From assembly GCA_948766235.1 (NCBI GenBank), contig CAQCFX010000021.1:14749-23499 (forward strand): a stretch of 8,751 nucleotides of DNA, in the 5' to 3' direction. Source of the DNA: an uncultured Oscillospiraceae bacterium (GTDB lineage Bacteria > Bacillota > Clostridia > Oscillospirales > Oscillospiraceae). The notes below the pieces were generated by a model. That model was given only the letters and a program-made list of their open reading frames with translations. It was not told the DNA's origin and did not search any database. This document shows, one piece after another, positions 1 through 5,079 of the stretch. Position numbers and translations under genes: made by a program. The first letter of the stretch is position 1, and each line of letters starts with the position of its first letter.

Positions 1-209
1 CGCGTCCACAGTCGGGCCTCCCCCCGAGACCCCCCGTTTACGGAGGAGCCCTATACGAAAGCGGAGCAATACCCTTCCGGCGCGCGCGGCTTTCGACGCA
101 GATGCTTCGATTTGTGCTGCCGCCTGTGTGTAGTCACTAAAAGGTATGCGTTGATTGTCTCTGCGCCTGAGAGCAGAAGCGCAAGGGCGGACACATACAT
201 GAAACGAAC
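1..209. other. Unassigned left-edge segment, no supportable gene
   Basis: I see no gene I can defend here. A plus-strand frame is open from base 1 to about 266, and another plus-strand frame is open to about 143, but both are rich in Arg, Cys and Pro, resemble no family I know, and the first runs through the hairpin at 210-243 into the tRNA promoter. A possible stem pairs GGGCCTCC (14-21) with GGAGGAGCCC (42-51), allowing a 2-base bulge, so part of an unrecognised structured RNA cut by the window edge is possible. The segment does not match the conserved cores of tmRNA, RNase P RNA, SRP RNA or 6S RNA as I know them. Confidence 0.3.
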
Positions 210-243
210 GGCCTGCCGGGAGATAACGCTTTCCCGGCAGGCC
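210..243. terminator. Strong 12-bp stem-loop upstream of the tRNA promoter
   Basis: GGCCTGCCGGGA (210-221) pairs perfectly with TCCCGGCAGGCC (232-243) around a 10-base loop. It is followed by the palindrome CGAAATTTCG (243-252). There is no proper U-run on the plus strand (GAAATTTCGC), and only a broken one on the minus strand. It is probably the 3' end or terminator of whatever lies to the left, but its direction cannot be settled from the sequence. Confidence 0.5.
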
Positions 244-263
244 GAAATTTCGCAAAAAAACTG

Positions 264-292
264 TTGACAACAGGCGCTCAACGTGGTATGAT
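264..292 (+). promoter_or_regulatory. Sigma-A promoter of the tRNA-Leu gene
   Basis: A perfect -35 box TTGACA (264-269) is separated by 17 bases from a -10 box TATGAT (287-292). Transcription would start near 299, about 25 bases before the mature tRNA 5' end, as expected for a singly transcribed tRNA gene. Confidence 0.85.
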
Positions 293-323
293 TTGTCTTG
301 CGTTAAGCGCCAGTGCCCCATTT

Positions 324-410
324 GCGCGAGTGGTGGAATTGGTAGACTCGCTGGCTTCAGGTGCCAGTGCTCGCAAGGGCGTGCGGGTTCGACTCCCGCC
401 TCGCGCACCA
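324..410 (+). tRNA. tRNA-Leu (anticodon CAG)
   Basis: This is an 87-base class II tRNA that decodes CUG. The acceptor strand GCGCGAG (324-330) pairs with CTCGCGC near the 3' end. The anticodon stem CTGGC/GCCAG encloses the loop TTCAGGT, with anticodon CAG at 358-360. A long variable arm with a GCAA loop marks it as a leucine-type tRNA. The T arm carries GGGTTCGACTCCC, and the CCA end is encoded (408-410). It has its own promoter upstream and a terminator that begins directly after CCA, so it is a single-gene transcript. CTG is by eye the dominant leucine codon in the neighbouring genes, in keeping with this isoacceptor being needed in quantity. Confidence 0.97.
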
Positions 411-455
411 AAAGGAAAGACACGCTGAAAAGCGTGTCTTTCCTTTTGCCTTTTT
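411..455. terminator. Bidirectional terminator between tRNA-Leu and the AraC-family gene
   Basis: A perfect 16-bp stem (411-426 with 431-446) is closed by a GAAA loop. The last A of the tRNA CCA end can extend it by one pair. Pyrimidine-rich tails follow on the plus strand (CCTTTT, then TTTTT at 451-455), and on the minus strand the stem again ends in a T-run. It can therefore end both the tRNA transcript and the convergent regulator transcript, whose stop codon lies at 466. Confidence 0.9.
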
Positions 456-465
456 GCGGGAGGCG

Positions 466-1290
466 CTATCGGTTCCGCCGGCGGTACTCCATGGGGCTGA
501 CTCCCTCTACCCGGCGGAAGCACTGGGAAAAGTAGCTCAGAGAGGAGAAGCCCAGCATTTGGGAGATGAGGGAGAGGGTGTGGTCGGTCTCCCGGAGGAG
601 GAAGCGGCTCTCCTCAATGCGCCGGGATATCAGATAATTGATGGGCGATACGCCGAATTCCCGGCGGAAGGTGTGGGCCATGTAGTATTTGTTCAGGTGG
701 GCCAGCTGCGCCAGTTGGTCCAGGGTGAGGTTCTCCTTGAAATGGTTGTCAATGTACCGCCGGACCAGGTCGCACTCCCGGCTGGTCCGGGGGCCGGAGG
801 GCTCCTGGGACAGGGTGACCCCCTCCTGCCGGGCCAGATGGACCAGCACCACCGACAGCAGGGCGGCGCACGCCCGCTCATAGTCGGGCTGTGCCTCCCG
901 GGCCTCCAGCAGCATCAGCTCCAGACAGCTCATCAGCGCCTCCCATCCCCGGTGAAGATGAATCATGGCGTAGCCGGAGGCCCCTGTCATGGTTTCCAGC
1001 CCGTCCACCCCCAGCACGATATACTCCAGAGGGCTGTCCAGCTGGCTCAGCTCGGTATGGGGGACGTTGTTGTTGATGAGAATCAGGTCCCGTATGGCCA
1101 CGGGGAACTCCTCGGTCTGGGTGCGGAAGCGGCCGTGGCCGTCTGTGATAAAGAACAGCTCCGCGCAGCCGTGGGTGTGGAGGCTGGAGTTCCAGCCCGG
1201 AGAATACTGGTCCTGGGTGATGTAAAGCAGCCGCGGGGTCCCGCGGTCGGGCGGAGCGGACTGCGCCCGTGAAAAGCTGTAAATGCTCAC
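466..1290 (-). CDS. AraC-family transcriptional regulator (cupin sensor plus double HTH)
   Basis: A 274-residue sugar-type AraC/XylS regulator. The N-terminal half is a cupin ligand-binding domain with the typical H-x-H...E pattern (His38, His40, Glu44). The C-terminal ~100 residues (about 173-274) form the two helix-turn-helix units, with the diagnostic stretches LDQLAQLAHLNKYYMAHTFR and LGFSSLSYFSQCFRRVEGVS. I chose GTG at 1290 because AAGGAGG lies 10 bases upstream. A GTG at 1329 in the same frame would add 13 residues that merely translate this ribosome site and has no Shine-Dalgarno sequence of its own. The gene is divergent from the sugar-uptake operon at 1641, the usual position of its local activator. 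The inducer is inferred to be the transported galactosyl disaccharide or a derivative; nothing in the sequence proves it. Confidence 0.92.
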   Translation of the reverse strand: MSIYSFSRAQSAPPDRGTPRLLYITQDQYSPGWNSSLHTHGCAELFFITDGHGRFRTQTEEFPVAIRDLILINNNVPHTELSQLDSPLEYIVLGVDGLETMTGASGYAMIHLHRGWEALMSCLELMLLEAREAQPDYERACAALLSVVLVHLARQEGVTLSQEPSGPRTSRECDLVRRYIDNHFKENLTLDQLAQLAHLNKYYMAHTFRREFGVSPINYLISRRIEESRFLLRETDHTLSLISQMLGFSSLSYFSQCFRRVEGVSPMEYRRRNR

Positions 1291-1300
1291 CAGGATATGC

Positions 1301-1307
1301 CCTCCTT
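1301..1307 (-). promoter_or_regulatory. Ribosome binding site deciding the AraC-family start
   Basis: AAGGAGG on the minus strand lies 10 bases before GTG at 1290. It falls inside the longer reading frame that begins at 1329, which argues that translation starts at 1290. Confidence 0.7.
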
Positions 1308-1341
1308 CCAGCGCAATTTCATCAAACACGCATATGCTGGC

Positions 1342-1350
1342 GTTTCTAAA
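1342..1350. repeat. GTTTCTAAA direct repeat, copy 1 (possible operator)
   Basis: A nine-base GTTTCTAAA lies over the predicted transcription start of the regulator gene. An identical copy sits at 1556-1564 on the other side of the divergent region. Placement at both promoters fits autoregulation plus operon control by the AraC-family protein, but nine bases can recur by chance. Confidence 0.3.
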
Positions 1351-1353
1351 ACG

Positions 1354-1382
1354 ATTATAAACTATTTAGGGGAATTGTGCAA
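1354..1382 (-). promoter_or_regulatory. Sigma-A promoter of the AraC-family gene
   Basis: Read on the minus strand: TTGCAC (-35, 1382-1377), a 17-base spacer, and a perfect TATAAT (-10, 1359-1354). The start of transcription would be near 1347, giving a leader of about 57 bases to the GTG at 1290. From the alternative GTG at 1329 the leader would be only about 18 bases without a ribosome site. Confidence 0.8.
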
Positions 1383-1554
1383 CTTTTAATGGGATGGGCT
1401 GTCTTTGCGCCCGCTCCTTTGGGGGTATTATGGGTCTGCGCCTCTTTGACGTTGACACTTTGCTGGTTTCTCGCCGGAATTTCCAAGGCGCTGTTGGAAT
1501 ATCCGCCAAAAGAAAAATAAGCAATATATATAAATAGTATAGCAAGAACAGGGC
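1383..1554. other. Divergent intergenic region, central part
   Basis: No gene is seen here. The stretch is AT-rich from about 1500 to 1545, unlike the GC-rich genes around it. It holds an isolated TTGACA (1452-1457) without a -10 box at the right distance, and a TATAAA (1529-1534) without a good -35. It probably serves as the control region for the divergent regulator and transport operon. Confidence 0.4.
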
Positions 1555-1583
1555 TGTTTCTAAAGGGGAAAAGCAGATATACT
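1555..1583 (+). promoter_or_regulatory. Candidate promoter of the sugar-uptake operon
   Basis: TATACT (1578-1583) is a good -10 box with only a poor -35 (TGTTTC, 1555-1560) at 17 bases, the usual look of an activator-dependent promoter. The second GTTTCTAAA copy (1556-1564) overlaps this -35. Transcription would begin near 1590, about 50 bases before the first gene. TATAAA at 1529-1534 is an alternative -10 box. Confidence 0.4.
1556..1564. repeat. GTTTCTAAA direct repeat, copy 2 (possible operator)
   Basis: Identical to the nine bases at 1342-1350. It overlaps the weak -35 of the candidate operon promoter, the usual place for AraC-type activator contact. Confidence 0.3.
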
Positions 1584-1640
1584 GATTAACACAAGGCCGG
1601 CGACGGCCCAGAGACACATCTATCATTTTTAGGAGGTAGA

Positions 1641-2957
1641 ATGAAAATGAAAAAGCTTACCAGTCTGCTGCTGGCCTCTGTCATGGTTCTGTCCATGCTG
1701 GCCGGATGCGGCAACAAAGCCGACACCCCCAACAGCGAGGCCCCTGCCAGCAATCCTCCCGCTTCCCAGCCTGCGGAGAACAGCCAAGAGCCCGCCGGCA
1801 AGCAGTATGACGGCGTGGAGCTGACCATGTGGTCCATGTGGTCCACCGGCGAGCCCCAGGCCAACGTGATCTCCGCGGCCGCCGCCGCTTTTGAGGAGCA
1901 GACCGGCGCCAAGGTGAACATCGAGTTCAAGGGCCGCGACGTGAACAAGGTGCTGTCCGCCTCCCTGGAGGCCAAAGAGGCCATTGACATCATCGAGGAC
2001 GACTACAAGCGCATCGGCACCGTGTATCAGGACTACACCATGGACCTGACCGACATGGCCAAGGCCGCCAACTACGACAGCTTCAGCTACAAGTGCTTCA
2101 CCGACCAGTCCATCGCCTGGTGCGGCTTCCTCAACGCCATCACCGAGCAGCCCAACGTGGGCGGCATCTTCTACGACAAGGACGCCTTCGCCAAGGCCGG
2201 CGTCACCGCCGAGCCCAAGACCTGGGCTGAGTTTCTGGACGTGTGCCAGAAGCTGAAGGACGCGGACATCGGCCCCCTGGCCCAGGACAGCGCCTACTGC
2301 GACTTCGCGTTCTATCACACCCTGGTCCGTTACCTGGGCGAGGATAAGATTGAGGAGCTGACCATGAACGGCGGCTGGGCCGGCACCGCCGCTGAGCAGG
2401 CCGCTCAGGACATCATCGACCTGCGCAACAGCGGCTTCCTGGCCGACGGCGCGCCCGATGAGTTCCCCTCCAGCCAGAACAAGATCGGCTTCGGCCAGGC
2501 GGCCATGGTCATCTGCGCCGACTACGTCACCGCCGAGGTGAACAACACCACCGGATCTTCGGTCAACTGGGGCCTGTTCAACTATCCCGCCGTGGACGGC
2601 GGCGTGGACAACGGCGCGGCTTACATGGGCGCCAACTCTCTGGCCATCACCTCCTACAGCGAGAACGGCCAGGCCGCCTTTGACTTCATCATCTTCCTGA
2701 CCACCGGCGAGTGGGGTCAGAAGCTGGCTGATGAGGCCCATCAGATTCCCGCCGACTCCCGCAACACCGCTCCCGCCGACCTGACCGGCACCATCGAGAC
2801 CCTCCAGGCTGCCGAGTCCCCCATGACCTGGTGCGCCAGCCTGTCCGTCAACGCGGACCTGAAGGACACCATCAAGTCCATGTGCGTGGAGCTGTTTGAG
2901 GGCAAGTACGCCGACGGCGCCGCTTTCTGCGCCGCTCTGGACGCCCTGTACAAGTAA
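1641..2957 (+). CDS. Sugar ABC transporter substrate-binding lipoprotein (CUT1 family)
   Basis: A 438-residue extracellular binding protein, anchored to the outer face of the membrane. Residues 1-22 are a lipoprotein signal peptide ending in the lipobox LAGC, with Cys23 as the lipidated residue. A Pro/Ser/Ala/Glu-rich linker (about 27-55) follows, then a family 1 solute-binding fold starting near ELTMWSMWSTGEP. Length and architecture are normal for oligosaccharide-binding proteins. AGGAGG lies 4 bases before ATG 1641; ATG 1647 (10 bases away) is a possible alternative start. It heads an operon with two permeases and a GH112 phosphorylase, so the ligand is inferred to be galacto-N-biose/lacto-N-biose or a related galactosyl disaccharide. 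Its codon use is strongly biased to GCC, GGC, AAC and GAC, as in highly expressed genes. Confidence 0.93.
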   Translation: MKMKKLTSLLLASVMVLSMLAGCGNKADTPNSEAPASNPPASQPAENSQEPAGKQYDGVELTMWSMWSTGEPQANVISAAAAAFEEQTGAKVNIEFKGRDVNKVLSASLEAKEAIDIIEDDYKRIGTVYQDYTMDLTDMAKAANYDSFSYKCFTDQSIAWCGFLNAITEQPNVGGIFYDKDAFAKAGVTAEPKTWAEFLDVCQKLKDADIGPLAQDSAYCDFAFYHTLVRYLGEDKIEELTMNGGWAGTAAEQAAQDIIDLRNSGFLADGAPDEFPSSQNKIGFGQAAMVICADYVTAEVNNTTGSSVNWGLFNYPAVDGGVDNGAAYMGANSLAITSYSENGQAAFDFIIFLTTGEWGQKLADEAHQIPADSRNTAPADLTGTIETLQAAESPMTWCASLSVNADLKDTIKSMCVELFEGKYADGAAFCAALDALYK

Positions 2958-2979
2958 TACATCAAAATCCGTCGCGCTG

Positions 2980-3012
2980 GCAGGCGGCGCCCCACGGCGC
3001 CGCCTGCTTTTT
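2980..3012 (+). terminator. Intra-operon stem-loop with U-run after the binding-protein gene
   Basis: A perfect 12-bp GC-rich stem (GCAGGCGGCGCC, 2980-2991, with GGCGCCGCCTGC, 2996-3007) has a CCAC loop and TTTTT directly after (3008-3012). It has all the features of an intrinsic terminator, yet the operon continues 30 bases later with a permease and no clear promoter. It most likely acts as a partial terminator or 3' stabiliser that makes the binding protein more abundant than the permeases, a known arrangement in binding-protein operons. Confidence 0.85.
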
Positions 3013-3041
3013 ATATCCCAGCTTAGAAAGGAGAGGGCAAC

Positions 3042-3935
3042 GTGAAAAAAAATAAGGCGATGATCTTCTGGTTCAGCCTCCCCGCTTTGCTGTCCCTGCT
3101 GATCATGTTTGTCTACCCCGTGTGCCGCACGGTGCTGATGAGCTTTTTCCAGGTGGAGAGCGTCACCGCTACAACGGCGGACTGGACCTTTTACGGCCTG
3201 GGCAACTACCTGAAGATATTTAAGAGCGCCAGCTTCCTGACCTCCATGCGCAATATGATGATGATTTGGTTTGTGGGCGGCATTATCACCCTGGCCCTGG
3301 CCATGCTGATGGCGGTGGTGGTTACCAGCGGCATCCGGGGGAAAAAGTTTTTCCGGGCCGCCATTTACCTGCCCAACATCATCAGCGCCGTGGCCTTGGC
3401 CACCATGTGGATTCAGTACATCTTCAACTACGACTATGGTATGCTCAACGAGATTGTCAAGCTGTTCGGCGGCGAGAAAATCAAATGGCTGGGCACCGAT
3501 TTGAAGTTCTGGGCCATGACGGGCTCCTTCATCTTCGGCAGCGTGGGCTACTATATGCTGATCTACATCAGCGGCATCGAGGGCATCCCCCAGGACCTGT
3601 ACGAGGCCGCCACCATTGACGGCGCGGGCAAGGTGTCCCAGTTTACCCGCATCACCCTGCCTCTGCTCAAGGGCGTTATCAAGACCTCCATCACCTTCTG
3701 GAGCATCAACACCACGACCTTCTTCCTGTGGACCAAGATGTTCTCCCCCATTGACACCGAGTCGTCCACCATTGTGCCGGTGATATACCTGTATGACATG
3801 GTGTTCGGCGGAAAGGGCATTACCACCCGGGACGCCGGAGCGGGCGCCGCGGTGGGCGTGGTGCTGACGTTGATTATCATCGCGGTCTATCTCATTACCG
3901 AGCAGCTCTTTAAGGGCAATGACCTGGAATACTAA
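3042..3935 (+). CDS. Sugar ABC transporter permease, MalF type (CUT1)
   Basis: A 297-residue inner-membrane subunit with a first membrane helix at about 7-29 and the usual six-helix binding-protein-dependent transport core. The EAA loop, which docks on the ATPase, is visible as YEAATIDGAGKVSQFTRITL with Glu188-Ala189-Ala190 and the conserved Asp193-Gly194. The start is GTG, supported by AAAGGAG 8 bases upstream. It lies 84 bases after the binding-protein gene, behind a stem-loop, and 16 bases before the second permease. It should pair with that permease to form the translocation channel for the operon's sugar. No ATPase gene follows, so a shared MsmK/MsiK-type ATPase encoded elsewhere is probably used, as is common for CUT1 systems in Gram-positive bacteria. 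Confidence 0.94.
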   Translation: MKKNKAMIFWFSLPALLSLLIMFVYPVCRTVLMSFFQVESVTATTADWTFYGLGNYLKIFKSASFLTSMRNMMMIWFVGGIITLALAMLMAVVVTSGIRGKKFFRAAIYLPNIISAVALATMWIQYIFNYDYGMLNEIVKLFGGEKIKWLGTDLKFWAMTGSFIFGSVGYYMLIYISGIEGIPQDLYEAATIDGAGKVSQFTRITLPLLKGVIKTSITFWSINTTTFFLWTKMFSPIDTESSTIVPVIYLYDMVFGGKGITTRDAGAGAAVGVVLTLIIIAVYLITEQLFKGNDLEY

Positions 3936-3951
3936 GGGAGGGGGAGCGAAC

Positions 3952-4821
3952 ATGAAAAAGGAAAAGAAAACCTACAAGGCGAAAATCAACTGGCACAAGG
4001 AACTGCGCCTTCTCCCCGGCTACCTTATCGTCGGGGTGTGGGTGCTGTTCACCGCGGTCATGCTGGGCTGGATTGTGGGCGCCAGCCTGTCCACCTCCCG
4101 GGAAATCTTCTCCGGCCAGATTTTTAAGTTTGAAAGCGGCGTTCACTGGGAGAACTACGCCACCGCGTGGAACGCCCAGAACGTGTCCGTGTTCTTCGCA
4201 AACTCCCTGCTCTACTCCGTAATCTCCTGCGTGGGCGTGCTGGCCATCTCCGCTCCGGCGGCCTATGTGCTCTCCCGCTGGAAATTCACCGGCGGCAAGG
4301 CGTTGCGCATCGGTCTGGTTGTCGCCATGAGCGTGCCTGTTATCATGGTCATCATGCCCATCTACTCCCTGTCCGTGCAGTGGGGAATCAAGGGCCGGGT
4401 GCTGCTGGTTATCCTGTATATTCTGCTCCGGGTGCCCTACACCACCATCTATCTGCTGGACTTCTTCTCCACTCTGTCCCGGGCCTATGAGGAGGCCGCC
4501 TATCTGGACGGATGCAGCGCGCCCAAGACCTTCCTGAAAATCATGCTGCCCCTGGTGCAGCCGGCCATTGTCACCGTGACCATCTTCAACTTCATGTCTG
4601 TGTGGAACGAGTTCTTCATGGCCCTGATTTTCACCACCAGCGAGAGCATGGCCCCCGTGGGCGTGGGACTGCTGAACATCATCAACTCCATGAAGTACAC
4701 CGGCCAGTACGGCGGTATGTTCGCGGCGGTTATCATTGTGTTCCTGCCCACCTTCCTGCTGTATATCTTCCTGTCCGAAAAAATTATCTCCGGCGTCACC
4801 GGCGGCGGCGTCAAGGGGTAA
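3952..4821 (+). CDS. Sugar ABC transporter permease, MalG type (CUT1)
   Basis: A 289-residue membrane subunit, partner of the preceding permease. A Lys-rich cytoplasmic N-terminus precedes the first helix (about 20-47). The EAA loop reads EEAAYLDGCSAPKTFLKIML, with Glu181-Ala182-Ala183 and Asp186-Gly187. The C-terminal end FLSEKIISGVTGGGVKG is typical of MalG-like proteins, where the tail interacts with the ATPase. I chose ATG 3952, which follows a GGGAGGGGGAG ribosome site, over an in-frame ATG at 3919 that would overlap the upstream gene and lacks a site. The stop codon lies 9 bases before the left end of the MITE-like insertion, so the coding region is intact. Confidence 0.94.
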   Translation: MKKEKKTYKAKINWHKELRLLPGYLIVGVWVLFTAVMLGWIVGASLSTSREIFSGQIFKFESGVHWENYATAWNAQNVSVFFANSLLYSVISCVGVLAISAPAAYVLSRWKFTGGKALRIGLVVAMSVPVIMVIMPIYSLSVQWGIKGRVLLVILYILLRVPYTTIYLLDFFSTLSRAYEEAAYLDGCSAPKTFLKIMLPLVQPAIVTVTIFNFMSVWNEFFMALIFTTSESMAPVGVGLLNIINSMKYTGQYGGMFAAVIIVFLPTFLLYIFLSEKIISGVTGGGVKG

Positions 4822-4830
4822 GGGAGCTTA

Positions 4831-4992
4831 GAACCTGTATTCACAACCTCAACTCATTGTCTGGGCGGGCCTTTTCTCGCCATACTTCGTTAAATTTTCT
4901 TGCCATACACACAAGTATGCCTGCGAAAATTTGTCTCGTCTGACGGGAAAAGTCCTCGCCCATCCAACGGTTTCGGTTATGAATACAGGTTC
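4831..4992. mobile_element. MITE-like palindromic element, 162 bp
   Basis: A non-coding element with perfect 13-bp terminal inverted repeats, GAACCTGTATTCA (4831-4843) and TGAATACAGGTTC (4980-4992). The inverted match extends patchily through both arms (TGGGCG, CTTTTC, AAATTTTC, CATAC on the left each recur inverted on the right). The loop between CATAC (4904-4908) and GTATG (4915-4919) falls exactly at the element's midpoint, so the whole unit is one imperfect palindrome. TTA flanks both ends (4828-4830 and 4993-4995), compatible with a 3-bp target duplication. There is no transposase, so it would be moved in trans. It lies between the second permease and the GH112 gene, and its transcript could fold into a long hairpin within the operon mRNA. 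Confidence 0.8.
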
Positions 4993-5079
4993 TTACATTT
5001 GCCGCAAAAGCAGTGCTATCTTCCCGTTTTCGTCCCGGCATCGGACGCGAAGCGGTATGAGAGGGGAACTCTTTCAATT
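4993..5079 (+). promoter_or_regulatory. Leader of the GH112 gene with a possible stem-loop and weak extended -10
   Basis: TTCGTCC (5029-5035) can pair with GGACGCGAA (5043-5051) with a 2-base bulge. TTCCC (5021-5025) can pair with GGGGAA (5063-5068), which is part of the only Shine-Dalgarno-like stretch (GAGGGGAA) before ATG 5080. That site is about 13 bases from the start, longer than ideal. TGCTATCTT (5014-5022) resembles an extended -10 but has no convincing -35. Together these hint at local control of the phosphorylase, but the evidence is weak. Confidence 0.3.

Noticed and set aside
361..1272. Plus-strand open frame of 303 codons starting inside the tRNA
   Set aside because: It starts within tRNA-Leu, reads through a terminator hairpin and lies antisense to a clear AraC-family gene.
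1346..1359. Possible catabolite-responsive (cre) site in the divergent region
   Set aside because: Only the central AA-N-CG agrees with the consensus; the flanking TG and CA positions do not fit.
1452..1457. Perfect TTGACA as a -35 for the transport operon
   Set aside because: There is no -10-like hexamer 15-19 bases downstream, so it is probably a chance match.
1629..3953. Very long minus-strand open frame (774 codons) opposite the transport genes
   Set aside because: Its translation is a Gly/Ala/Val/His-rich low-complexity product with no family resemblance. It is a GC-codon shadow of the binding protein and first permease, which have clear motifs, ribosome sites and codon bias.
4841..5077. 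Small open frames on both strands over the MITE-like element (for example 4841-5077 minus)
   Set aside because: Both strands are open because the element is a palindrome. There is no ribosome site and no conserved protein family; these are by-products of the repeat.
4900..5079. A 60-residue N-terminal extension of the phosphorylase from TTG 4900
   Set aside because: These codons translate the right arm of the MITE-like element and the leader. GH112 similarity starts only after ATG 5080, at the position expected from the B. longum enzyme.
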